From NCBI GenBank assembly GCA_946495905.1, contig CAMMEP010000015.1, forward strand, positions 1-25,203: DNA of 25,203 nucleotides. The letters are read 5' to 3'. Numbering within the stretch: the stretch's first letter is position 1; every line of letters begins with the position of its first letter. The position numbers were made by a program, and so were the translations under genes. The notes under the pieces are model-generated. The model was not told the DNA's origin. It searched no databases and saw only the letters and a list, made by a program, of their open reading frames with translations. Below are positions 13,425-21,490 of this stretch, piece after piece. Source of the DNA: an uncultured Clostridium sp. Its GTDB lineage: Bacteria; Bacillota; Clostridia; TANB77; CAG-508.

Positions 13425-13971
13425 GCCAAAAACTCCTAATCATAAAAGCAAAAATTTAATGCGATTTGTAGATGATTATGTACTAGTAGATATCGAGACT
13501 ACTGGATTATCTCCAATTGAGGACGAAATTATTGAAATTGGAGCTATAAAAGTTGAAAATAATTTAATTGTAGACAGTTACAGTCAATTAATAAAAATAA
13601 ATAGAAGTTTGTCACCTTTCATTACGAATTTAACAGGAATTACCAATGATATGTTAAAAACAGGAAAAATACCAACAGAAGTGTATCAAGAATTTGTAAA
13701 ATTTGTTGGCGAAAATATTATCATAGGGCATAATGTAAACTTTGATTTAGGATTTTTATCAAATAAATGCAAAAAATATATCAATTACAATCTTACCAAC
13801 GATTATATCGATACTTTATATATGGCAAGAAGATTAGTCCCTAATAGTGTTAATTATAAATTAGGAACTCTTGCAAAATTATTCAACATTAGTTATGAAG
13901 GAGCACACAGAGGATTAAAAGATGTTGAAATTACGTATGAGGTATATAATAATTTGAGAAAATTAAAATAA
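13411..13971 (+). CDS. DEDDh 3'-5' exonuclease (DnaQ/PolC epsilon-like)
   Basis: A 186-residue stand-alone exonuclease. ExoI is VDIETTG (Asp27, Glu29), ExoII is GHNVNFDLGF (Asp112), and ExoIII is HRGLKDVEITYEVY (His166, Asp171), so all five DEDDh residues are present. The family includes proofreading subunits and RNase T-like enzymes; PolC of Firmicutes carries its own domain, so this one probably serves repair or RNA turnover. The GTG start at 13411 overlaps the preceding gene by 14 bases; the next ATG (13459) begins only 10 residues before the ExoI motif and has no SD. A terminator follows. Confidence 0.85.
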   Translation: MSTIKPKTPNHKSKNLMRFVDDYVLVDIETTGLSPIEDEIIEIGAIKVENNLIVDSYSQLIKINRSLSPFITNLTGITNDMLKTGKIPTEVYQEFVKFVGENIIIGHNVNFDLGFLSNKCKKYINYNLTNDYIDTLYMARRLVPNSVNYKLGTLAKLFNISYEGAHRGLKDVEITYEVYNNLRKLK

Positions 13972-13988
13972 GATTTTGTAATTTTGGG

Positions 13989-14038
13989 TTACTATTCACA
14001 AGCTAGTAGGAAAATGCTTGCGAATAGTAATTTTTTTT
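13989..14038 (+). terminator. intrinsic terminator after the exonuclease gene
   Basis: TTACTATTCACAAGC (13989-14003) pairs with GCTTGCGAATAGTAA (14016-14030), with one A-C mismatch, followed by eight T. Confidence 0.9.
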
Positions 14039-14077
14039 CAAAAAATGGAAAAATAAAAATAAAATAAAATCACATAA

Positions 14078-14126
14078 TAATATTGAAAAAAATATAGGTT
14101 CCATTAAACCAATTTTTTCAATATTA
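14078..14126. repeat. inverted repeat upstream of the cohesin-LPKTG gene
   Basis: TAATATTGAAAAAA (14078-14091) and its exact complement (14113-14126) enclose GGTTCCATTAAACC, itself a small hairpin. It ends 25 bases before the start codon, so it may be a leader structure; no function is shown. Confidence 0.55.
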
Positions 14127-14150
14127 AAATTAATGGAGAAAGGTGATTTT

Positions 14151-15254
14151 ATGACAAAGAAAATATTAAGTATCATAGCAATTTTAGCATTGTTATTTCT
14201 TACCTTACAAATAAATGTATTTGCTGCATCTGTTCCTTTGGGTTCGGTAACGGTAGATGTTAGTAAAGAAAAAATAGCGCCAGGAGAAGAAGTTACAGTA
14301 ACAATCAATTTTGGAACTGATCTGGGAGCATATACATTCGACGTAGCATATGATAATAACATTTTTGAATATGTACGTTCAGAAGGAGGAACAGAAAATG
14401 ATAATGGCACACGTGTAAGAGTGACTTTCTATGATGGTACTGGAGGAACAAATCCACGTACTAATATGAGTGTTACATTTAAGGCAAAGGAAGCGATAAC
14501 AACAACAAATCCAACTGATTTTTCTGTTACTGGTGAAGGTTTAGCGAATGCAGATGCCTCTCAAGAATATGATGATATTACTACACCAATAAAGAAGGAT
14601 GTAACCGTAGAACCAAATTACGTAGATTATACCATTCGTTTAAATTATTCTGGTAAAGTTCTTGTAGATGAAGAAAAGGATATGGAATTGATTACAGAAT
14701 CTAGTATGGGTAGAAATTATGACCATGTTAAACTTACGGTAGAGGTTACGAAAAAACCATCCGATAATGCAACCGTAAAACTATTGGCTACAACAAATAC
14801 AAGACAAGAAGTAGATTTAATTCAAGATGGTTATGGAGATCCTGATGGTTATGCATTAGGTGGAAAAGATGTAAGTCAAGTATTAGATATTAGAGGATTA
14901 TTTAGTGAAATAGGAGAGTATGGACTAAAAGTAAGCTTGTTAGATAAAGATTCTGGAGATGCTGTTATTGCTTCACAAGATTTTAATATTAATGTAGAAG
15001 AAACAGCTACTGAAGTACCAGGAGAAGGTAATAATGAAGAAAACAATGATGTAACAGGAGGAATAACAAATGAGGAAAACCCAGGAGAAAATATAACAGG
15101 AGAAAATAATCAAAACAACACTATTGGAAATGAAGAAGAAAATTTACCAGAAAATTTACCAAAAACAGGTATGACACAGTATGTATATATTATCACAGCA
15201 ATAGCTGTTTTAGGTTCTGGATATATTGCACTTAAAAATACAAAGAAAGAATAA
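14151..15254 (+). CDS. secreted cohesin-domain protein with LPKTG sortase anchor
   Basis: A surface protein of 367 residues. Residues 1-28 are a signal peptide ending VFA-AS. About 30-155 form a cohesin-type beta-sandwich (GSVTVDVSKEKIAPGEEVTV, GAYTFDVAYDNNIFEYV, NMSVTFKAKE). Residues 160-280 are a second beta-rich region of no named family. A Glu/Asn/Gly-rich wall-spanning stretch follows, then LPKTG (336-340), a hydrophobic helix and the tail KNTKKE, a complete cell-wall sorting signal. Start 14151 is chosen because AAAGGTGAT (14139-14147) precedes it; the ATG at 14133 lies before this SD. The sortase at 15508 is its likely processing enzyme, and the dockerin protein at 16438 its likely partner. 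Confidence 0.85.
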   Translation: MTKKILSIIAILALLFLTLQINVFAASVPLGSVTVDVSKEKIAPGEEVTVTINFGTDLGAYTFDVAYDNNIFEYVRSEGGTENDNGTRVRVTFYDGTGGTNPRTNMSVTFKAKEAITTTNPTDFSVTGEGLANADASQEYDDITTPIKKDVTVEPNYVDYTIRLNYSGKVLVDEEKDMELITESSMGRNYDHVKLTVEVTKKPSDNATVKLLATTNTRQEVDLIQDGYGDPDGYALGGKDVSQVLDIRGLFSEIGEYGLKVSLLDKDSGDAVIASQDFNINVEETATEVPGEGNNEENNDVTGGITNEENPGENITGENNQNNTIGNEEENLPENLPKTGMTQYVYIITAIAVLGSGYIALKNTKKE

Positions 15255-15326
15255 AAGGCAGTATTTGCATAAAAATTAGAATGGACAATGAAAAATAATT
15301 TATTTTGCAAAATAATGCCAGAAAGG

Positions 15327-15357
15327 GCGATGTATTATAGTAAACATCGCTTTTTTT
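15327..15357 (+). terminator. intrinsic terminator after the cohesin-LPKTG gene
   Basis: GCGATGT (15327-15333) and ACATCGC (15344-15350) enclose a 10-base loop and are followed by seven T. Confidence 0.88.
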
Positions 15358-15370
15358 ATTACATAGGTAG

Positions 15371-15438
15371 TTACTAGATAATAGCATTAGAACATCCCTG
15401 CGTGGACTTAATATTTCATACAAACCATTATCTAGTAA
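15371..15438. repeat. 12-base inverted repeat in the sortase upstream region
   Basis: TTACTAGATAAT (15371-15382) and ATTATCTAGTAA (15427-15438) are exact complements 44 bases apart. The stretch between them is visibly less AT-rich than its surroundings. I see no gene with a ribosome binding site in it. Confidence 0.5.
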
Positions 15439-15507
15439 AATTTCCGCAGTAGCAAGTTTAGGCTTCCTTACATAAGTAGACACTAATAATAAAGAAAGGA
15501 ATAAAAA

Positions 15508-16107
15508 ATGTTTAGAAAAATTTTAAAATTATTAATTGTTCTAATCTTATCTATATTAATTGGCAATATGGCTTATGGCATGTATCAAGAATTTAATCTA
15601 AAAGATGGACCAAATGTAAGTAGTTTAGCAAATACAGAGTGGACGCAAGGAACTCTAAATACAGAAAAAGAAGAGAAAGAAATCAAAGTAATAGAAAAAA
15701 TACAAGAGCAGTATAAAGGGTATGAAGTTTCTGCAAAACTTACCATACCTAAAATAGAGTTGGATACTTATGTGTTAGAAAAATATAGCACAGAAACAAT
15801 GGATTTATGTCCTACGAAATATTTTGGACCAGAGCCAAATGAAGTAGGAAATTTTTGCATAGCGGCACATAATTATAATAAAGAAAATATGTTTAATCAT
15901 ATCATAGAATTGGAAATTGGGGACACAATAATATTATCAGACAACAAAAATGGAAAAGTAGAATATGAAGTTTATGATGTATACAAGGTAAAGCCAGAGG
16001 AAACAGAACCATTGTCGCAAAAAGCAGAAGGAAGAACAGAACTTACCTTAATAACTTGTAGTGATTATTCTAGTAAGAGAATTATTGTAAAAGCTAGAAA
16101 AATTTAA
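15508..16107 (+). CDS. sortase (class D-like)
   Basis: A membrane transpeptidase that cleaves sorting signals and joins the protein to peptidoglycan. Residues 5-25 are an N-terminal membrane anchor. The catalytic triad is His121 (in AAHNY), Cys184 (in TLITCS) and Arg191 (in SKRIIVKAR); the TLxTC spacing to Arg is that of sortases. At 199 residues it is of normal size. AAAGGA (15496-15501) is 6-7 bases before ATG. It lies between a protein ending in LPKTG and a dockerin protein, which makes the LPKTG protein its probable dedicated substrate. The class D-like assignment is tentative. Confidence 0.92.
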   Translation: MFRKILKLLIVLILSILIGNMAYGMYQEFNLKDGPNVSSLANTEWTQGTLNTEKEEKEIKVIEKIQEQYKGYEVSAKLTIPKIELDTYVLEKYSTETMDLCPTKYFGPEPNEVGNFCIAAHNYNKENMFNHIIELEIGDTIILSDNKNGKVEYEVYDVYKVKPEETEPLSQKAEGRTELTLITCSDYSSKRIIVKARKI

Positions 16108-16109
16108 TT

Positions 16110-16419
16110 TGAGCAAATGGGGACGGGCTTATTTTGCACAAGTCTAATTACTAGTTCTTATAGTAGATTATATATTTTTTATTTTTTTCTCTACGGCCCC
16201 CAACTGCATAACAGTCTGTAGTAAAAATTACATTGGTTTTCGCTTATACTCTACCTTGAAGAAAAAACAAGTTTTTTCTTCAAGAGTAATTTTTCCACAG
16301 ACTGTAACTTGTCGGTCCCCACCTTAAGCCTTCGCTAAAAAAAGAAAAAATATATAATCTACTATACAAATAATTAAATTTTGAAGTTTGTGCAAAATAA
16401 GCCCGTCCCCATTTGCTCA
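16110..16419. repeat. GGGGAC-type palindromic repeat R3 (arms around element C)
   Basis: Exact 32-base inverted arms (16110-16141 and 16388-16419), beginning TGAGCAAATGGGGACGGGCT. In the other loci of this family the loop is short; here the 246-base loop holds repeat element C. It fills the 330-base gap between sortase and glucosaminidase genes and ends at the latter's ribosome binding site. Confidence 0.85.
16159..16366. repeat. palindromic repeat element C (long form, nested hairpins)
   Basis: Arms of 30 bases (16159-16188 and 16337-16366) have one mismatch, at the same place as in element A. Inside come CGGCCCCCAAC, then ACAGTCTGT (16211-16219) pairing near 16297-16305, then a central perfect 13-base hairpin (16256-16268 with 16271-16283, loop AA), then CGGTCCCCACCTTAAG. 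Confidence 0.82.
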
Positions 16420-16437
16420 GAAAAGGAGGAGACATTT

Positions 16438-18723
16438 TTGAAGAAAAAAATAATCATAATAGCTAGTATCATAATTGTATTTATTATTGTTTTTATTGTA
16501 CTATTTACTATTTGGGGTTCTAGTAAAGAGGAAAATGCACTAGAAGGAACAAGGCTTGCAAATGGAATGCTACTTTCTGCTAGTTTTCCAGATACGTATC
16601 AACCCTATATTGATGAACTGAAAAAGAAATATCCTAATTGGGAATTTAAAGCACTATATACAAATTTAGATTGGAATTATGTCATTAATAATGAAAATAT
16701 ATTTGGCAAAAATTTAGTGCCTAAATCGTATAGTGATAATTGGAAGAATACAAATCCAGGAGAGTACAATGTAGAAGTGGATAGTGGATGGGTAGATTCT
16801 TCTAGGCAAGCGGTAGAATTTGCAATGGATCCAAGGAATTTCTTGAATTATGTTAGAATTTTTCAATTTGAAGAATTATCATATAATGCCAATACAAATA
16901 CTACTTCTAGTATCGAAAAGATTTTATATGGTACAGAATTTTATAATAAAATTGTTGAATATAAAAATAGCAGTGGTACCAATATTGTAACAAATAAAAA
17001 GTATTCAGACCTTATTTTATCAGCAGCAAAAACTTCTGGAGTTAGTAGCTTTCACCTAGCTTCCAGAATTAAGCAAGAAGTGGGACCTTTTTTATCCCAT
17101 AGTTCCATTAGTGGAACAGTGGAAGGCTATGAAGGATATTATAACTTCTATAATATTGGAGCAACAAGTTCCTCTGAACCAATGGGAGCAATAAAAAACG
17201 GGTTGCAGTATGCAAAAGATGGAAAAGGGGCCTCGACCGAAATAAAAAACAAATATCTAATCCCTTGGAATACCAAGGAAAGAGCAATTACGGGTGGAGC
17301 TATTTTTATTGGTTCAAGTTATATTAATCGAGGGCAAAATTCTATTTATCTTCAAAAATTTCATGTGTATGATACAAGCAGTAATGAGCTATTTTGGCAT
17401 CAATACATGACAAATGTATTAGCACCATATAGTGAGTCGAAATTAATCTACAACGGATATGCGAATAGCAATATGTTAAGTTCTTCTATGTCTTTTGTCA
17501 TACCAGTTTATGAAAATATGCCAGATTTACCTTGTACAAGTCCTGCCATATCAGCAAGTGATTTTTCATCTGATAATACGCAAGTATTTGCAAATGTAGA
17601 AACTAGTTTAAATGTAAGGTCAGGTCCAGGCACTTCCTATGAAGTACTAACAAGTATACAATCTGGAACACAAATGACAAGGATTGCAAAAGGAAAGCAA
17701 AAGGGGGAATTATGGGATAGAGTTATTTTACAAAATGGAATGGTTGGATATGTTTTTCAAAATTATTTAGAAGAAGTACCAGATGTAGAAGTAGAAAAAA
17801 TAGAATTATCTTTAGAGAAAACTACAATAAATAAAGGAGATAGAATTCAGCTAAAATCTACCATTATTCCAACAGATGCGGTAGATAAAACACTGGAATT
17901 TTCATCGAATAATACAAAGGTTGCTACGGTAAGTAGTGATGGTTATATATTAGGAGTAGGCTCTGGTACAGCTAAAATAACGGCTACTGCAAAAAATGGA
18001 GTAAGTAGTGATATTGAAATAAAGGTATATAGTCCTGTTACAGATTTAATCGTAAATACAGAGAGTATTGTACTTCAAGTAGAGGAAGAATTTAAGCTGA
18101 ATGCTACGGTTATGCCAGAAGATGCGGATAATAAAAAGGTTACGTATCAATCGGAAAATGTAGGAATTGTAAAAGTAGATGGAGACGGTAATGTGACTGG
18201 TATTGCAGAAGGAAAAACCAATATTATTGTTACAGCAGAAGATACGAAGATTTCCAAAACAGTTCCTGTAACTGTCATACGAAAATTGGCAGAGGGAGAA
18301 ATTATATTTGATGAAAGTTTACAAGTAAATGCAAATGAAATAACAGGATTGGAAAATAAGAATAATACGGTAGATAGTTTATTACAAAAAATAAAAACAA
18401 ATTATACGGTGGAAATATATAATGCAAATGGAGAAAAAATAGAAGGTAATTCATTAGTGGGGACTGGTTGCAGCATTAAGATTTTAGACAATAATGCTTT
18501 AGTAATTGAATATAATGTAATAATGTATGGAGATGTGAACGGAGATGGAAAAATTAATAGTATCGATTTACTTGTTCTACAAAGGCATATTTTAGAGATT
18601 AAAAAATTAGATGGTGTATTTGTAAAAGCAGGGAATGTAAGGAAAAATAGTAAAAATCCAAGTTCAGTAGATTGTTTATTAATACAAAGGCATATTCTTG
18701 GACTTCAAAGTTTGGAACAGTAA
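16438..18723 (+). CDS. cell-wall N-acetylglucosaminidase with SH3b, two BIG2 domains and a C-terminal dockerin
   Basis: A 761-residue exported peptidoglycan hydrolase. Residues 4-25 are a signal peptide or membrane anchor. The catalytic domain (about 40-365) is of the LytD/GH73-related glucosaminidase type, with ASRIKQEVGPF (probable catalytic Glu214) and YYNFYNIGA. An SH3b domain (382-443, LNVRSGPGTSYEVL) should bind the wall. Two BIG2 Ig-like domains follow (about 450-530 and 532-615). Residues 698-761 are a type I dockerin: first calcium loop GDVNGDGKINSID intact, second repeat (GNVRKNSKNPSSVD) lacking the usual acidic residues. The TTG start is set by AAGGAGGAG (16423-16431), 6 bases away; upstream in-frame codons belong to repeat R3. 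Flanked by two cohesin genes. Confidence 0.88.
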   Translation: MKKKIIIIASIIIVFIIVFIVLFTIWGSSKEENALEGTRLANGMLLSASFPDTYQPYIDELKKKYPNWEFKALYTNLDWNYVINNENIFGKNLVPKSYSDNWKNTNPGEYNVEVDSGWVDSSRQAVEFAMDPRNFLNYVRIFQFEELSYNANTNTTSSIEKILYGTEFYNKIVEYKNSSGTNIVTNKKYSDLILSAAKTSGVSSFHLASRIKQEVGPFLSHSSISGTVEGYEGYYNFYNIGATSSSEPMGAIKNGLQYAKDGKGASTEIKNKYLIPWNTKERAITGGAIFIGSSYINRGQNSIYLQKFHVYDTSSNELFWHQYMTNVLAPYSESKLIYNGYANSNMLSSSMSFVIPVYENMPDLPCTSPAISASDFSSDNTQVFANVETSLNVRSGPGTSYEVLTSIQSGTQMTRIAKGKQKGELWDRVILQNGMVGYVFQNYLEEVPDVEVEKIELSLEKTTINKGDRIQLKSTIIPTDAVDKTLEFSSNNTKVATVSSDGYILGVGSGTAKITATAKNGVSSDIEIKVYSPVTDLIVNTESIVLQVEEEFKLNATVMPEDADNKKVTYQSENVGIVKVDGDGNVTGIAEGKTNIIVTAEDTKISKTVPVTVIRKLAEGEIIFDESLQVNANEITGLENKNNTVDSLLQKIKTNYTVEIYNANGEKIEGNSLVGTGCSIKILDNNALVIEYNVIMYGDVNGDGKINSIDLLVLQRHILEIKKLDGVFVKAGNVRKNSKNPSSVDCLLIQRHILGLQSLEQ

Positions 18724-18763
18724 GAAAAGTAGAGATAAGAAAAACTTTATTATAGATGAGGAT

Positions 18764-18806
18764 AAAGTATATGTTTCTTTACAAAAAACTGAGCTGCAAA
18801 TTGTAA
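18764..18806 (+). repeat. degenerate right half of a B-type element
   Basis: The stretch from AAAGTATATGTTTC to AGCTGCAAATTGTAAC aligns with the right end of element B (about 9414-9457: AAATACATGCTTC to AGCTGTGAATCGTAAT). No left arm or core is present. Confidence 0.5.
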
Positions 18807-18866
18807 CAAAATAGAATAATAGAAAGAATATAATTTGATTATAAAATGGAAAGGATTGAATCAACC

Positions 18867-20159
18867 ATGAAAAAGAAAATAATAATATTGGTTAATTTAA
18901 TAGGAATATTGCTTATTACCATGCTATGCACCAAAAGTTTAGCTAGTACGGAAGTAGATTTGGTGTCTAGCAAGAATAAAGTTGAAATAAAAGAAGAGTT
19001 TAGCATAACGGTAAATGCAAACAATACAGACATTGCAGCATATACTATTTGGCTATATTTCGATTCAGATAAAGTAGAGTGTATATCTACAGATGAAAAT
19101 ATAAATGTGGCAGATAATAGAGTAATCTATACGTGGATTTCAGATACTGGGACAAATATAGCATTAAACCGATTAATAAAATTTAATTTTAAAGCAAAAC
19201 AGAATGGAATAGCATCTTTTGCTATCATAGGAGAATTCTATAATCAAAAAGGAGAAAAAATAGACATAAAATATAATCAGGCAGAAGTAGAAATTGGAGA
19301 AAATAATACATTGGTGCAAAGTGAAGCAGAAGGGTTAGAAAATACAAACGATGATACTAATCAAATAGGAGAGCAAAATACAGAAAGTTCTGTGGCATTG
19401 AGTGCAGACAATGCAAAACTTAGAATAATGAGATTAAATGAAGAAGGCGTAAATCCAAATTTTGACCCTAGCATAAAGGAATATTATTTAGTGGTAGGAG
19501 AAGATACCCAGAAACTAGAAATAACAGCTATTCCGGAGAATACGGAGGCAGAGGTAGTTATAACAGGAAATGAGAATTTAAAGAGTGGATTAAATCAGAT
19601 AAAAATTGCAGTTACTTCGAAAGATAAATCAAATACAGAAGAGTATACGATTAATGTTACTAGAACAAATAATGAAGAAGCGGCTAATGCAGATTTAGAA
19701 ACATTAGCAGTTGCGGATTATACGTTATCTCCAGAATATCAAGCTAATATCACAAATTATGAGATAGAAGTTTCTAATTCAACGGAAGAATTAACTATTT
19801 TAGCTATTCCACAGAATGAAAAAGCTACTGTAGAAGTAGCTGGAAATACAAATTTAAAAATAGGACAAAATCAAATTGTTGTTACTGTTACTGCTGAAGA
19901 TGGAGTTACAAGCAAGAAATATCTTCTTAATGTGTATCGAAGAAATCAAGAAGAAGAAATACAAAATGCAGAGGAGGAACAAAATAGAATAGAAGAAGCA
20001 AATGAGGTAGTAGAAGAAAAAGAAAATGAAAATATGGTAGGAGAAGCGGAGAAACAAAATGAAGAAAAGGTAGTAAATACTGTATTTAGTATTGTTGGAA
20101 CACTGCTAGGAATTGTTGTAATTGGAATTGTAGTTATTAGAATACGAAAGAAAATATAG
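18867..20159 (+). CDS. membrane-anchored cohesin protein with two cadherin-like beta-sandwich domains
   Basis: A 430-residue surface protein. Residues 1-27 are a signal peptide ending SLA-ST. About 28-150 form a cohesin-like domain (VDLVSSKNKVEIKEEFSITV, IAAYTIWLYFDSDKVECI, IKFNFKAKQNG). Two cadherin-like beta-sandwich repeats follow, about 185-270 and 275-365, each ending in a strand of the KEYTINVTR / KKYLLNVYR type. Then comes a Glu/Asn-rich coiled-coil-like stretch (370-400) and a C-terminal membrane helix (VVNTVFSIVGTLLGIVVIGI) with a basic RIRKKI tail, so it stays in the membrane rather than being sorted. ATG 18867 is preferred to 18846 because AAAGGA (18850-18855) lies between them. 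It follows the dockerin protein gene by 143 bases. Confidence 0.82.
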   Translation: MKKKIIILVNLIGILLITMLCTKSLASTEVDLVSSKNKVEIKEEFSITVNANNTDIAAYTIWLYFDSDKVECISTDENINVADNRVIYTWISDTGTNIALNRLIKFNFKAKQNGIASFAIIGEFYNQKGEKIDIKYNQAEVEIGENNTLVQSEAEGLENTNDDTNQIGEQNTESSVALSADNAKLRIMRLNEEGVNPNFDPSIKEYYLVVGEDTQKLEITAIPENTEAEVVITGNENLKSGLNQIKIAVTSKDKSNTEEYTINVTRTNNEEAANADLETLAVADYTLSPEYQANITNYEIEVSNSTEELTILAIPQNEKATVEVAGNTNLKIGQNQIVVTVTAEDGVTSKKYLLNVYRRNQEEEIQNAEEEQNRIEEANEVVEEKENENMVGEAEKQNEEKVVNTVFSIVGTLLGIVVIGIVVIRIRKKI

Positions 20160-20160
20160 A

Positions 20161-20234
20161 AACTTTCCTAATTAGGGACAGGCGTATTTGTCCACTTTTT
20201 TCCACAAATACGCCTGTCCCTAATTAGGAAAGTT
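20161..20234. repeat. GGGGAC-type palindromic repeat R4, perfect
   Basis: Exact 31-base arms (20161-20191 and 20204-20234) starting AACTTTCCTAATTAGGGACA, with a 12-base loop. The core AGGGACAGGC matches R1-R3. It begins one base after the cohesin gene stop and could end that transcript, although it has no T-tract. Confidence 0.88.
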
Positions 20235-20251
20235 CACATAATTGATAATTA

Positions 20252-20280
20252 TTGACTATTTTTCCAATTTGTGTTATAAT
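20252..20280 (+). promoter_or_regulatory. promoter of ppaC
   Basis: TTGACT (20252-20257), 17 bases, TATAAT (20275-20280), preceded by TG at 20272-20273 (extended -10). Confidence 0.85.
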
Positions 20281-20330
20281 TAATAAGTCAGTGAGAGAAA
20301 AAATGGATAAAAAAACGGGGGTAAAATAAT

Positions 20331-21254
20331 ATGGATAAAATGAATTTTGTTTTTGGACATCAAAAGCCAGATACAGACTCAATAGCTTCTGCAATAGCAA
20401 TGGCAAACTTACAAACAAATATTGGAGATTATTCAGAAAGCTTTAGATTAGGAAATGTAAATAGAGAAACTGAATTCGCATTAAAAACATTCGGAGTAAA
20501 AACACCAGAATTATTAGAAAAAGTAGATGAAAATAGCAATGTAATTATGGTAGATTCTAACGAATTTGACCAAAGTGCGAAAGGAATAGAAAATGCTAAT
20601 ATAAAAATGATAGTAGATCACCACAGATTAAACTTACAAACATCAAACCCAGTATTCTGTATGGTTGAGCCTGTTGGATGTACTTCTACTATTTTATATA
20701 AATTATATAAACAAAACGATATTGATATTAAACCAGAAATGGCTGGTATGATGCTTAGCGCTATTGTATCTGACACGTTATTATTTAAATCACCAACTTG
20801 TACAGAACAAGATAAATTAGTTGCAAGTAGATTATCTAGTATAGCTGGATTAAGCATGTATGATTATGGTCTTAATATGTTAAAAGCTGGTACAAATTTA
20901 GATGGATATACAGCTGAAGAAATAATCAATACAGATTCAAAGCCATTCGAGAAAAATGGTGTTAAGTTTGTAATATCACAAATAAATAGTGCAGATGTTG
21001 CTAGTGTACTAGACAAACAAAAAGATCTAGAGCATGCTATCGAAAATGAAATTTTATTAAACAACTTAGATTGTTATATATTTATGGTAACAGATATATT
21101 AGAAGCTTCTTCACAAGCAATTGTACTAGGAAATAGAAGAGATATTTTCGAAAAAGCTTATGAAACAAAATTATGCAACAACCTTGCAATTCTAAATGGT
21201 GTAGTATCAAGAAAGAAACAAGTACTTCCAAAAGTTTTAGATGCCATTATATAG
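20331..21254 (+). CDS. ppaC: manganese-dependent inorganic pyrophosphatase
   Basis: A family II (DHH) pyrophosphatase that hydrolyses pyrophosphate in the cytoplasm and drives biosynthetic reactions. Metal-site motifs are GHQKPDTDS (residues 9-17), MVDSNEFD, VDHHR and SAIVSDTLLF. The C-terminal substrate motif is SRKKQ near 295. The 307-residue length is typical. GGGGGT (20317-20322) is 8 bases before ATG. It is a single-gene unit with its own promoter and terminator, and marks the host side of the integration site. Confidence 0.96.
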   Translation: MDKMNFVFGHQKPDTDSIASAIAMANLQTNIGDYSESFRLGNVNRETEFALKTFGVKTPELLEKVDENSNVIMVDSNEFDQSAKGIENANIKMIVDHHRLNLQTSNPVFCMVEPVGCTSTILYKLYKQNDIDIKPEMAGMMLSAIVSDTLLFKSPTCTEQDKLVASRLSSIAGLSMYDYGLNMLKAGTNLDGYTAEEIINTDSKPFEKNGVKFVISQINSADVASVLDKQKDLEHAIENEILLNNLDCYIFMVTDILEASSQAIVLGNRRDIFEKAYETKLCNNLAILNGVVSRKKQVLPKVLDAII

Positions 21255-21293
21255 AATAAAGAGAGAAATTTTCTGTGAGAGAAAAAATATAAT

Positions 21294-21333
21294 AAAAAAT
21301 GAACTAAAATACTTGAATTTTAGTTCATTTTTT
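21294..21333 (+). terminator. intrinsic terminator of ppaC
   Basis: AAAAAATGAACTAAAAT (21294-21310) pairs perfectly with 21317-21333 around ACTTGA and ends in six T. Confidence 0.93.
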
Positions 21334-21363
21334 GGTAATATAAATAAGTCGAAAGTAACAAAT

Positions 21364-21405
21364 GCCGATGTGGCGGAACTGGCAGACGCACCAGACTCAA
21401 AATCT
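21364..21405 (+). pseudogene. tRNA-Leu(CAA) 5' half, truncated after the anticodon loop
   Basis: GCCGATG acceptor 5' strand, a canonical Leu D-arm (GCGGAACTGGCAGACGC) and an anticodon arm CCAGA-CTCAAAA-TCT with anticodon CAA (21398-21400). The 3' side of the anticodon stem should continue with GG but reads AA. No variable arm, T-arm or CGGC-type acceptor 3' strand follows. The break lies at 21405/21406, consistent with insertion of the element on the right into the anticodon arm. Confidence 0.8.
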
Positions 21406-21490
21406 AAATGGATTTTTTTTAATAGCAATTCTTAAAAGTATTGATAAATATACAGGTTTAGGTTTTGGTAGAATTTAATTTTTACTAAAT

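Noticed and set aside
15232..15483. Minus-strand ORF of 83 residues between cohesin and sortase genes
   Set aside because: GTG start without SD, overlaps the 3' end and terminator of the cohesin gene, and only the first 40 residues look protein-like.
16381..16437. Earlier TTG start of the glucosaminidase at 16381
   Set aside because: The codons lie in the arm of repeat R3 and the strong AAGGAGGAG site points to 16438.
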